Of a DNA stretch of 64,000 bases, positions 55,501 through 64,000 are shown piece after piece. The position numbers and the translations under genes are program-made. How positions within the stretch are numbered: the stretch's first letter is position 1; every line of letters starts with the position of its first letter. Source of the DNA: Panax quinquefolius (lineage: Eukaryota > Streptophyta > Magnoliopsida > Apiales > Araliaceae); contig CM035171.1 of NCBI GenBank assembly GCA_020205615.1, forward strand, positions 125,058,161-125,122,160, given 5' to 3'. The notes under the pieces are model-generated. The model saw only the letters and a program-made list of their open reading frames with translations. It made no database searches and was not told the origin of the DNA.

Positions 55501-56914
55501 GCTTATTATTACATTGGAATAACTTTTGTATCTGTGAGTTTACCTATACTTGGTGACATTCTTCTATTATTACTGTTGGAACATCTTGTTTGTGTGTTTT
55601 TTTGGGACTGGTTCGTCTCTATTATTATTCTATTGGAACATCACAGCCGATTGTGTTTTACAGGACACTGGTTCCGTCTTTATTATTATTACATTTGGAA
55701 CATCACATGCATGTGTTTTACACGGACTGATTAAAATCTTTATTATTATGTTGGAACATCGTGTAAATTTACAAATTTTGCACTTTGGTTAGATTATTAT
55801 TATTACATTGGAATAACACATCATCTGCAATCTGCGTGCATGGTGATTTCTTTTTTATTCCATTCTTTATTATACTCGGTTGGTTAAAGTTTTGACTTCT
55901 ATACTCCATGAAATTAGTAGAATATCCTTGATATTTGCGCTTCATCGATATCTTTTCATGAAAATATTCTTACGATCATTCTTGAATTTTACTCTCTACA
56001 AAGCGGTATCATGTTGACAATTTGGACATTATTAGTTCTGGATAAATTAATTCTTGAACTTGTTTTATTGAATTCTTATATTATTGTCATCATCCTCATG
56101 GATATATTATGTTGAAAGTCATACGTGAATTTGTAGTGCGTAGATGGACTTGGTATGATTATGACCGAGGATTATTCGGTGTAATCATGACCGTAATGTT
56201 ACAAATGATGTGGTAAAAGTTATCATTGGCGCGTAGTTCATTGATGGGCCGAGTTGTTGGTATGATCATGACCATTAATGAATACACGAATGTCCTTGGT
56301 TTGTAGTCATGGATAATTTATGGTCGTGATCTTAAAGAATATCTTGGTAGTAGTGCGGGGTGATTCGATGATGTGGATTATTTATTAAAATTTGAGTCCA
56401 ACAACAAAAGTCATGAAAAACCTTTTAAATCATAAAAGATAGTAGATTTTATTCTCTACTTGACTCTTTTAATGGATTGCTTGTTCATTGCAGTTAAACT
56501 TGATGTTGTTATATTTTATCGGTTTAACTTCTTTGTTGAAGGCTAACGATAATTTATTACGCATTATCTTAGTCGTAATATTTCTTCTTGGGCTAGTTGT
56601 GATCACCCTTTCTTTCCTTTATTCTCTTGGAAATGAGAACATAGCGAGGGACTAGTCTAGTCGGGAGCGGATTGGCGGTCGGAAGGATAGCATTAGTAGT
56701 CCTCCTTTATTACGTGAAATAGTGTGTTAATAATTGTAATGAGGACTCCTTTTGAGTTTGTATAATCTACAGTAGACAATAATTGTATTCAAACTCACAA
56801 TTATGTTTTGTCGTATTGTCTGCGACAGTTGTATTAGTAAGTTGTATTTGAATTTTGTACCATGTATCGGCGACCCAAGATGGGTGATGTATACCTAATT
56901 TTGGGGGCGTCACA
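52535..56914 (+). repeat. 3' LTR of the outer gypsy element (family A), interrupted
   Basis: TGTAAG at 52535-52540, then a family C LTR insertion (52541-54417), then GTAAGACCCCAACTTTTAT... from 54418 to GGGGGCGTCACA at 56914. Uninterrupted length is about 2.5 kb. U3 carries two GTCGATAGTAATTACC units and several ACGTCGAACCACTT...TTTCACATT units. TATA box TTATAAATAGAGG near 55304-55316. Downstream are the tandem ACTGGTT module (55560-55800) and the hairpin array (56119-56366). Confidence 0.92.
52541..54417 (-). mobile_element. complete family C solo LTR, reverse orientation
   Basis: Ends TGTTAGGTTTGTAATATTC and CATACTACTTTCG (CA in the 43-kb copy), with perfect duplications GTAAG (52536-52540 and 54418-54422). 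Length 1877 bp. On the minus strand a TATA-like CTATAAATAAGAGGAGTC and a downstream ACCTAACA end fit an LTR read in reverse. No internal region is attached. The superfamily is not decided; the style suggests Ty1/copia. Confidence 0.82.
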
Positions 56915-56952
56915 TGATACTTGTGATGGGTATTCAAGTAAAAGGTGAAGAT

Positions 56953-57139
56953 TGTTGGGATATGTCACATTGGATAAATTCAAGAGTGTAGATGAGTTAA
57001 TAAGTATGGTAGAGCCTCAACCTAATAAGTTAACCTTTTAGGTAAAGAGGTGGTCCAACATGCTTATTGAGTCAGTCTACACAGGTGTGCGCTACATGAT
57101 GATGAATTGATGTGGGATAGATTGTACAATTCCGCTACA
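56953..57139 (+). repeat. 3' LTR of the short element
   Basis: TGTTGGGATATGTCACATTGG ... ATTCCGCTACA, the partner of 17772-17981, preceded by purine-rich aaaaggtgaag and followed by GTTAC. Confidence 0.9.
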
Positions 57140-57213
57140 GTTACACTAGCCAACTTCATGATAGATGAATATAAAGAAGAAATTAATTTGCACAAAAGTG
57201 ATAATAGTTTATG

Positions 57214-57240
57214 ATATATATATATATATATATATATATA
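57214..57240. repeat. (TA)n microsatellite
   Basis: Left border of palindromic MITE copy 2. Further TA runs lie at 57451-57513 (between copies 2 and 3), 57740-57774 (right border of copy 3) and 58524-58566. Confidence 0.93.
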
Positions 57241-57448
57241 GCGAGATCAGTCATCTACACTTATCTTACTAAACTCGTGCTCACCCACCCATCTTTGAGC
57301 GGTTTACGTCATATGGCAAGTCGCTTATACTTTAGCGACGGAATGACATATAGCGTCGCTAAAAGTATAAGCGACAGATTGTATGGCCAAAATAAATCGT
57401 CGCTAAAAGGTAACGTAGTAAGAAACAAATCTGTCTCTGATCTTAATC

Positions 57449-57450
<2 letters not shown>
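57241..57450. mobile_element. palindromic MITE between TA tracts (copy 2)
   Basis: Core foldback: arm 57320-57340 (GTCGCTTATACTTTAGCGACG) pairs with 57354-57375 with one missing base, loop 57341-57353. Both ends abut TA tracts. The terminal sequences are diverged from copy 3 (for example CTCGTGCTCACCCACCCATC on the left). No coding capacity. Confidence 0.7.
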
Positions 57451-57513
<63 letters not shown>

Positions 57514-57514
<1 letters not shown>

Positions 57515-57735
57515 TGATGCAGATCTTAAGTTCACCCATTATCCAACTCACGAGCTCACCCCCTTTAGCGACGGTTCGGTCATACAACAAGTCGTCATAT
57601 TTTTTTAATGACGCTATATGTTGTCCGTCGTTAAAAATATAGGCGACACGGTTGTATATCTGAAAGAAACCGTCATAAAATCCATCGCTAAAGGGGAGTG
57701 AGCTCGGGTAATGAATAAGGAAACTTTAAGATGGG

Positions 57736-57739
<4 letters not shown>
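57514..57739. mobile_element. palindromic MITE between TA tracts (copy 3, most complete)
   Basis: Terminal inverted repeats pair AGATCTTAAGTTCACCC... (57521 onward) with ...GAAACTTTAAGATGG (to about 57733), and GAGCTCACCCCCTTTAGCGA with the complement of CATCGCTAAAGGGGAGTGAGCTC. Inside is a second foldback around AATGACGCTATATGTTGTCCG. The whole unit sits exactly between two TA tracts, like the rice Micron-type MITEs that occur in TA microsatellites. Confidence 0.75.
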
Positions 57740-57774
<35 letters not shown>

Positions 57775-57776
<2 letters not shown>

Positions 57777-58521
57777 GATCCACCACTACATACATGACTT
57801 CTAAGAGTGTCATGCCGGCCGGCCGGCCAATTGTTAACATGTAGTTTCGTTACTTTCCAACTCTTTAATCATCTCTTCCGGTCTGGTAATGTTTTTTTTA
57901 AATATCCCATTAATAAATAAATAAAATTAAAACATAGGGAAAAAAATAAAAAAAGAATCCAAACAAACTAAGATTCGCAAGAGTAATGTGAATTGTGAGG
58001 TACGTAGGACTAGCTTGTTTGAATACTTGAAGCAGGCTGGCTCAAAAGAAAAACCAGACGTAGCTAGCTACGTTCTGTCTGAAAATATGTTTGCATCATT
58101 TTCATTTTTTGGTCATGATTTCATCTTCTTTTCAAGCATATTATAGTGCCAACTAGGAGATGAGGAGTTAAATCAAACTATTTGAGGTGGTTTGGTAATG
58201 GCTTAGAACCCTCAAAATCTTTATAAATCAACCCAGCCTGACTCTATATATATTAAATATATTAGTGGTATATACTTTGTAATAGAAAATTGTACTCTCA
58301 CTTTTCCAAATTATAAAAATATTATTTATTTTTAAAAGTTAATTTGAGATATATTCAAACTCAAAATTGTGATGATATATTAAAAAATATGAAATAATAA
58401 ATTTTACAATGAGTAATAATGGTTAGATATTAGTTAACAATGTTCATTATTGTATTGACTAAAATAAAAATAATTCAAGTCATTTTTTGCCTTAAATTGA
58501 CTTCAAAAAATCAATATTAAT

Positions 58522-58570
<49 letters not shown>

Positions 58571-59240
58571 GGGAGTATATTCTATTTTATTTTTACTTAA
58601 ATTGCATCTCTATATATTCAAGTATAAGTTAATTTCGTAAACCTAATTAGCAGATCTTGTACCTGATTGTTGATTTGGAAAATCTAAAATTTACATTATG
58701 TGGTGGTTTATGTACGTAGTTTGCCTAAATATTTTGTACTCTTTGGATTTGAAAATTTTGAGAATTTTATAAAGAGATGTCGATGTTGATGTTGTCAAAT
58801 TACAATAATTAATTCTATTCAAGCAAATATAATAGCGGCACTTATATAATTATTTTAACCGCACTTACATTTTAAGCAACAATTAAGGAGGTGATTTGGG
58901 TGGCTTATAAACTAAATGATCAAACCAAAGCAAACCTCCATATGATGGATGGTGTTGGTGGTTTATATAAAAAACTGATAAACTCGCAATAAAAAAAATT
59001 CTGATATTTTTTTTTGAAAACCGAACCGTCTCTATACATCTATTGTAACTCTTTTCATGTAAAAATAATAAAAATTGTTTTGAAAATATCAATTTTCTTT
59101 ATATTATACTAAACCATGCTGATTTAATTTGGTTATGACGTGACCCCACGAATCAATCAAAGCAATTAACCCATATCTATGTACACATTTCCAAAAACAG
59201 GCTCACACAAAAGTAAAAGAGTAGTAAAATATTTTTCTAT
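57775..59240. other. AT-rich intergenic DNA
   Basis: No gene supported. It holds a GC-only palindrome GGCCGGCCGGCC (57812-57826) and a TA run at 58524-58566 followed by a Stowaway-like end TTGGAGGGAGTA (58566-58576) with no convincing partner. An open frame on the minus strand (58883-59092) has no motif. Confidence 0.5.
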
Positions 59241-59460
59241 TGTTAAAAAGTTGATTCCCTCATGATGAGGAACCTGTTCACCCGCCCACCCTTCTTGAAT
59301 TCCTTCTCCTCTCCTGCATTCTCTATAAAAGGGATGCTACTGAATGAAAGAGAGTGGAACTTCCAAAATAATTTTCTTCTCTCTTTTCTCTCTTACTTTT
59401 CTCTAAATATTATTAGAGCAATTATAAGAGTATATTCTATCTTTTCTAAAGTTTTATAAC
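59241..59460 (+). repeat. probable 5' LTR of the copia-type element
   Basis: Starts TGTTAAAAAGTTGATTCCC and ends about TTTTATAAC. A TATA box (CTATAAAAGGG, about 59322-59332) is followed by a CT-rich stretch. The next bases GTTATCGACAGAAGC take the place of a PBS. No second LTR is available in the window to confirm the borders. Confidence 0.55.
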
Positions 59461-59654
59461 GTTATCGACAGAAGCTTCTAACAAACCATTGAGGCGGTAA
59501 AATTAAATTCTTGTAATTTATTATTATACTCTTTGGTTGGGCTATACCACCAATAATATAATTTTATTCTTATAATTGCATTTAAATTACATTATTTACA
59601 ATGGTACCATCTATCCTTATTAATCTTACAACACTAAGTAGGAACCTTTTTACC

Positions 59655-60000
59655 ATTTATTATTTACGCATTTAATATTACAGCCGGAATATCGCATCGG
59701 TGTAATTTCACACGACTGGTTCCATTATTATTACGCATTTAATATTACAGCCGGAATATCACATCGATTAATAATTTCACGACTGGTTCCATTATTTATT
59801 ATTCGCATTTATTATTACATTGAGAATAACATATATATGTCTTGGTCGATTACATCGCATGCATGGTGAAATTCTTACATTATTCCATTATTTATTATTA
59901 CATTAGAATAACACCTTTCACAGCGGACTCTAGTATGCATGGTGAAATTCTTATGTTATTCCATTATTTATTATTACATTGGAATAATGCATACATCTGA
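59655..60000 (+). repeat. tandem leader repeats of the copia-type element
   Basis: Two 67-bp units start at 59668 and 59735 (GCATTTAATATTACAGCCGG ... ACGACTGGTTCCATTATTAT), with a third partial at about 59804. They are followed by two units built on ATTGGAATAAC...GCATGCATGGTGAAATTCTT..ATTATTCCAT. Related units occur in the gypsy family A LTR. Position between LTR and gag implies an untranslated RNA leader. Confidence 0.75.
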
Positions 60001-60177
60001 ACTCTTGCGTGTCGGGTGAAGATCCATTTGCATTATGCTAATAACATAAATATAAGAATATTTATATTTGCATTTTATCACCACTTGAGAATTAAGTGGC
60101 GTAGTTTATTTTTCATATTCCATATATGCGATTATTTATTGTTTTAATAAATAATAATTGTGTTTTAACCCGAATAG

Positions 60178-61190
60178 ATGGTAAATTTGGCAAAAATAGA
60201 TTTTTCTATTTTGAAAATATCTGGAACAACTATTTGGCTTGGGCACTTGATGCGAGTGCACCTTAGTGCAAATGAGTTAGAAAAAGACCATTGAATGGGA
60301 AATACAACTACTTGACACAAAATGCAAAAGCCATAATTTTCTTCGTCACCGTATTGATGAAGGATTAAAAGGTGAGTATTTAACGATCGAAGATCCTTTG
60401 TCTTTATGGACCTGTTGAAGGAAAGATTTGATCGACAAAAATTGGTTGTTCTCCGAATGCCAAATTTGGTGGCTTAATTTAAGGCTACTGAATTACAAAT
60501 TAATTACGGAATATAGTTCGATGTTTATAGAATAACCTCTACTTTGGCTTTGTGCGGAGATCCGGTTTACGACTCCCGAATGTTAGAGAAAACACTCTCG
60601 ACTTTTCATCCCACCAACATGATTACATCGCGACAATATAGGCGAGTAAGTTCATAAAATTCGGTGAATTGTTGTCTATCCTCCTTGTTGCGAGAAAGAA
60701 TAATGAATTGTTGTTGAAAAACCATCGAAATGCGGCCAGCGGGTGCTACCCCATTCTTGGGATATTAATGATACGTCATTCGGCGGAATAAGCGTGATGA
60801 GATGCTCGTATAAAAGAAGCCTTGGGAGCGAAAGAATAAGCGAGGCCATCGTAACAGCGAATTTCGGAACCACGATAATTGAGCCACGAAGTGGCGAGTG
60901 TACGAGTCGGGTAAAAATAAAGAAAATGCTGACGAGAAAAGAACAAATCGGATGTTTTGTTTTAGGTGTGGGATGAATGGACATTGAGTCGGCGTGCACG
61001 TAAATGCATTTGAGGGCATCTGGCTAATTTATTCGAGAGTCTCGAAAGAACAAAGTAATGGGCGAAACAAACTTTGTTAATCATCGATTGAATATTGTTG
61101 ATGATTCACGATGACCAACAATGAGGAAAAGGTTGATGATATTCTTGAACCTTACGAGTATCTTTTGGGATATCGTTTAATTTCTTGTTT
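60178..61190 (+). pseudogene. copia-type Gag remnant
   Basis: Starts ATG at 60178 (MVNLAKIDFSIL). Further words across frameshifts: MPNLVA, GDPVYDSRMLEKTLSTFHPT, NELLLKNHR-like and RPAGATPFLG. A knuckle CFRCGMNGH follows at 60958-60984, whose next Trp codon is now TGA. This is the UBN2-type Gag found in many plant copia-like and non-autonomous elements. Multiple stops and frameshifts. Confidence 0.8.
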
Positions 61191-61429
61191 AATTAAACAC
61201 CTTGCATGTATAATATTATTAGTTTTTTACATATGTGGTATGTATTTCTCATGAATAAAATTATATTTGAAATATAACTTTTCTTATTTATGTTTTTTAT
61301 ATGTAATAGGACCATTTTTTTAATGGATATGGAGGATATATGTTTAGCAGAACGGTCTGACAACTTATCTGATCCTTGAAATGAAATATTTTCTGTTGAT
61401 CAAAGGTGAGGGAAATATAGGAACTATCT

Positions 61430-62048
61430 ACGGCACATCAAATTTAATCGAGGATTTGGAAAAGCTAGTTTCTTGCTACCGAATGAGACCACAAGTTTTT
61501 TATCAAAGATGCTACATATTACAGTAAAATCGAAGAAATTTGCTTAGTTTTAAAGATATTCGACTAAATGGTTTTCACATTGAAACAACGATGAGAATGA
61601 TAATGAATATCTTCTCATTACTTCTCTTATTTACGGAAAAAGAATATCTTAGAAAAACTTCATTGATTTCTTACGAATTATATCTTATGAAATTAGAAGC
61701 AATTGAGTCTCATAATGTTATGATTCAAAAATCATAGATCCCCAAATCCACTTATGCTTTGGCATGAAAAACTTCGGTCGTCGGTACTTCTATGATCGTC
61801 GTATTATTGAAAATTTTCTTTGGTCGTCGTCTAAAAAGATAAAGAAGGTTTTTCCTAGTAGTGAATTTCCTTGTCTTTGCGTGTTCTCGAGGAAAATTAA
61901 TTGTTTGACCATCACCGGTAAAAGTTTATAAAAAGCCCCAAAATTCCTAGAGAATTTGAGGAGACATTTGTGGACTATTCAACCATTATACGGCCCATTT
62001 GATATTTCATGGTTTTAATAGATGCTTGTTAGATGGTCTCGTGTTTGT
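61430..62048 (+). pseudogene. copia-type Pol remnant (pre-integrase and integrase start)
   Basis: Words recognisable in shifting frames: ASFLLPNET, LSFKDIRLNGFHIET (61540-61584 region), LWHERL-like and GDICG (about 61960-61980). These are the protease-integrase linker, the GAG-pre-integrase domain and the beginning of the integrase core. The frame ends where the reverse gypsy LTR starts. Confidence 0.8.
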
Positions 62049-62874
62049 TGTGGCGCCCCAAAATAGGTATACATCACTGATACGAGTTGTCAATACATGA
62101 TGCGAAACAACTTCTGACTTTATTATTACTGGCCAAGTAAAGCGTGAGTTTGAATACAAATATTATCTTCTAGACAATATCTATACTCAAATAAATCCTC
62201 ATCACATTTATTGATACATTATTTTACAAAATGGTGAGGACTACTAAACAATTCTTTCTAAAACCTTCATTCCATACCCAGGCGAAACTTTTATTATATT
62301 ATAAGCCTCACGAGAAGAAAAATGGAACAAAAAGGAAAGGGTGAGCTCAATTAGCCCAATAAAGAATATTATGACTAAGATAATATCTGACAACAAATTA
62401 CAGTTAGTCTTGACGAGGGAAAAATCTAATAGAATCTGATAAACTGACAAATTTTAAATCAATATTACGCATTGAAATAATAATTCATTAGAAGAGTTAA
62501 GTAGAGAATGCAAACTACTATCTTACATGTATGAATTTAAAAGTTCATCGTCTATCTTTTATCACTGTAACATCAATCGATATACATACGGAATCAAATA
62601 TTCATCTTTGCCTTCTGAGGCGAAAGATATTCATCGATTAAGTAAGTATTCATCTAAACACTTGTTCATCTTTGCACTCTGGCGAAAGATATTCTTGAGA
62701 AATCATTCATCTTTGCACTAAGGCCAAAGATATTCAATAATATCATCATTTAAGGCGAGGATGATGAAAAATATTTTAAAAAAGCGAATCGATTGAAACA
62801 AAAATGAGGATTAAGGATTAAGGATTAGTACTTTGTTTTATCCATGTTCAAAATACCTCAAAAATAATCATAGT
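62049..62874 (-). repeat. family B gypsy LTR, reverse orientation, interrupted
   Basis: Starts TGTGGCGCCCCAAAATAGGTATACATCAC, the reverse complement of a B LTR 3' end. It continues backwards through TGAGTTTGAATACAAATATTATCTTC, GGGTGAGCTCA and a reversed hairpin array (62596-62735) to CAAAAATAATCATAGT, where a family A LTR begins. The rest lies outside the window. Confidence 0.88.
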
Positions 62875-64000
62875 TGTAAGACCCGACTTTTATAAATAAA
62901 GATGAATTTTTCTATAAATATTATTTTTGAATATTATGGAATAAATTTGATATAATGTTATAGTTGTGGGTAATATTTATAAATTTTGCAAAGTATGCTG
63001 AGTTGTTATAAAATATTAGTTTGGTGGGGAATATTTTTTTGTTAGGGAATATTAGTATAATGGCTCGATCATTGGTGGACCCCTAGCAGCGAATTATTAT
63101 CGGATTGAAAGCGACAAAAATATTTTATAAAAATGATGGCGGAGGTATTCCGTTAAAACTATTGAACTACCGTTGGTAAAAGAAATGCGATGTCTGGCGT
63201 AGTTGCGTAGTAGCGCACGGTATTGATTATTGATCTTTACGTGAGAAGTCACTTTCGGCTATGCTCGATTATTACTCTGATAATTCTTTGCATCATATCT
63301 ATTATATTATTGATTCGATTATTGTCGTGATATCATACATATAATATGTTATAGTATAAAATCAATAATTGGGGCGATGAGAGTTATAAATGATTAATAA
63401 TTGTTGAAAGATTAAATATGTGTTGATGAAAAATAAAATGATTTGTGGTAAGTTTGATTATTTTATGGGGGGGCTCGTATATGTAAATCATCTAAAAGTC
63501 TCTTACGTCGATAGTAATTACCTAAACGTCGATAGTAATTACCACTTGTGAATAGTATTTACCTTCGTCGATAGTAATTACCAACCGTCGATAGTAATTA
63601 CCCTTGTGAATAGTATTTACCTTCGTCGATAGTAATTACCTTCGTTAATAGTAATTACCCTTGTGAATAGTATTTACCTTAAATCGATAGTATTTACCTT
63701 CGTTAATAAGTAATTACCTTTACAGACGTCGAACCACATGTCGTTTCACATTCTGCGTCAGAACCACTTGTCGTTTCACATTACGGGCGTCGAACCGATT
63801 CGATCGAGCCACTTGCCTTTTCACACGGCGCGGTCTTTAAGCTGAAATCTTCTATAAATAGAGGCTGAGGGCTTCATTATTTTTCGCGAATTCATTCGAG
63901 CTATAGAGAGAAAGTATAGAGAATAAGAGAAAGAAGAAGAGTATTTTATTCTACTACCTGCTTTGCGATATTCAATCTCTACCAAATGTAAGGGGTGTTA
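62875..64000 (+). repeat. family A gypsy LTR, cut by the window end
   Basis: Starts TGTAAGACCCGACTTTTATA and follows the family A LTR to CTATAAATAGAGGC (about 63851-63864) and beyond. It is inserted in the reverse B LTR. Its U3 carries an expanded tandem array at 63500-63720. Confidence 0.9.
63500..63720. repeat. expanded U3 tandem array, units of about 18-20 bp
   Basis: About eleven units alternate between GTCGATAGTAATTACC, GTTAATAGTAATTACC and TTGTGAATAGTATTTACC. The other family A copies have only two such units (33316-33352, 43493-43528, 55087-55126). It lies upstream of the TATA box, the usual place of LTR enhancer repeats. Confidence 0.88.

Larger units (their letters stand above)
18718..56914 (+). 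mobile_element. Ty3/gypsy chromovirus composite (Tekay/Del-like), outer element
   Basis: The outer ends are TGTAAGACCCCAACTTTT at 18718 and GGGGGCGTCACA at 56914, flanked by perfect TGATA duplications (18713-18717 and 56915-56919). So one long-LTR gypsy element landed in the short element, and everything between entered or duplicated later. Its 5' LTR survives as fragments (18718-19043 and probably 43135-44942) and its 3' LTR is 52535-56914 interrupted by another LTR. Protein remnants (CCHC knuckle, RT FIDDIL, integrase, C-terminal chromodomain) place it among plant chromoviruses; the long LTR of about 2.5 kb and the internal layout fit the Tekay/Del group by inference. Confidence 0.85.
17772..57139 (+). 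mobile_element. short non-autonomous LTR element (TRIM/LARD-like), outer shell of the nest
   Basis: Two related short LTRs (17772-17981 and 56953-57139) share most of their length. A PBS complementary to initiator tRNA-Met follows the first, and a purine tract (aaaaggtgaag, about 56940-56950) precedes the second. The flanking 5-mers are GTTAT (17767-17771) and GTTAC (57140-57144), a one-mismatch duplication. Without the inserted 38-kb gypsy composite the element would be about 1.2 kb with about 770 bp of internal sequence, too short for gag-pol, so it moved with proteins supplied in trans. The PBS and the short gagattgttgg-like 3' junction suit a Ty1/copia relative, but class is inferred. Confidence 0.85.
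59241..62048 (+). mobile_element. Ty1/copia-type element, 5' part
   Basis: LTR, leader with tandem repeats, gag with CCHC knuckle, then GAG-pre-integrase and the start of integrase (protease-integrase order typical of copia). It is cut at 62049 by a reverse gypsy LTR; the remaining pol and the 3' LTR are beyond the window. All proteins are broken. Confidence 0.8.

Noticed and set aside
22691..56914. A functional gag-pol gene
   Set aside because: No stretch keeps one frame for more than about 300 bp; every domain is interrupted, even if some breaks may be sequencing errors.
57211..57642. A 143-codon frame rich in Tyr-Ile
   Set aside because: It is TA microsatellite translated through two MITEs.
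57812..57826. GGCCGGCCGGCC palindrome as a regulatory site
   Set aside because: A short GC repeat alone in AT-rich DNA; no linked gene or motif to give it meaning.
58262..58576. A sixth Stowaway ending TTGGAGGGAGTA
   Set aside because: The left partner (TACTCTCACTTTTCC near 58292) is weak and a TA microsatellite occupies the right subterminus; borders cannot be supported.
60743..60999. Overlapping 77-107 codon frames on both strands in the copia-type gag
   Set aside because: They overlap the broken gag; the minus-strand ones are shadows.
63500..63720. CRISPR or centromeric satellite
   Set aside because: Units of 18-20 bp without unique spacers, limited to one LTR U3; it is an LTR-internal tandem expansion.
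1..64000. tRNA, rRNA or snRNA genes
   Set aside because: No cloverleaf with A and B boxes and no rRNA-like segment was recognised; the TGGTATC words are retroelement primer binding sites.

Overview
The window is nuclear DNA of a flowering plant, most likely a eudicot. The evidence is one intact plant receptor-kinase gene, plant-type Stowaway and hAT MITEs, Ty3/gypsy chromovirus and Ty1/copia retrotransposons, TA microsatellites, and a nuclear copy of a plastid ycf2 fragment. Species cannot be fixed from the sequence. Only one gene looks functional; the rest is transposable-element sequence or gene-flanking DNA.

Layout. 1-3460 is unclassified, probably decayed retroelement DNA with local repeats. 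3.5-12.9 kb is MITE-rich gene flank holding a solo gypsy LTR (4464-7113, target-site duplication TTAAA), a hAT-type MITE (7517-8032, 8-bp duplication) and four Stowaway-type MITEs. 13151-16534 is a single-exon BRI1-LIKE 2 / VASCULAR HIGHWAY 1 (BRL2/VH1) receptor-like kinase of 1127 aa with a TATA box and CT-rich leader upstream. The start is the ATG at 13151; an upstream in-frame TTG is not the start.

17772-57139 is a 39-kb nest. The outer shell is a short non-autonomous LTR element (LTRs 210 and 187 bp, duplication GTTAT/GTTAC) carrying a plastid ycf2 fragment. Inside it, with perfect TGATA duplications, is a gypsy chromovirus composite (18718-56914). It contains a solo LTR (ACCGG), one long element with two LTRs (22691-33007), a truncated copy (34765-41473), a chimeric copy (44943-56914) and several pieces of a reverse-oriented third LTR family. 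All gag-pol genes are broken. The flanks of the inner copies do not match in a simple nested way, which implies tandem duplication or LTR-LTR recombination, or an assembly problem.

57.2-57.8 kb holds two palindromic MITEs set between TA microsatellites. 59241 onward is the 5' part of a Ty1/copia-type element (LTR, repeat-bearing leader, broken gag and pol), cut by a reverse gypsy LTR (62049-62874), itself cut by another gypsy LTR that runs off the window end.

The most unusual signal is an array of small hairpins repeated in every gypsy LTR downstream of its TATA box: the loop (around GTAGTG) is nearly invariant while the stems change in a paired manner. Second is a tandem module shared between the gypsy long LTR and the leader of the copia-type element. 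Third is the plastid ycf2 capture inside the short LTR element. Coordinates of decayed elements are by eye and should be read as accurate to roughly 10-50 bases unless a duplication or PBS fixes them.
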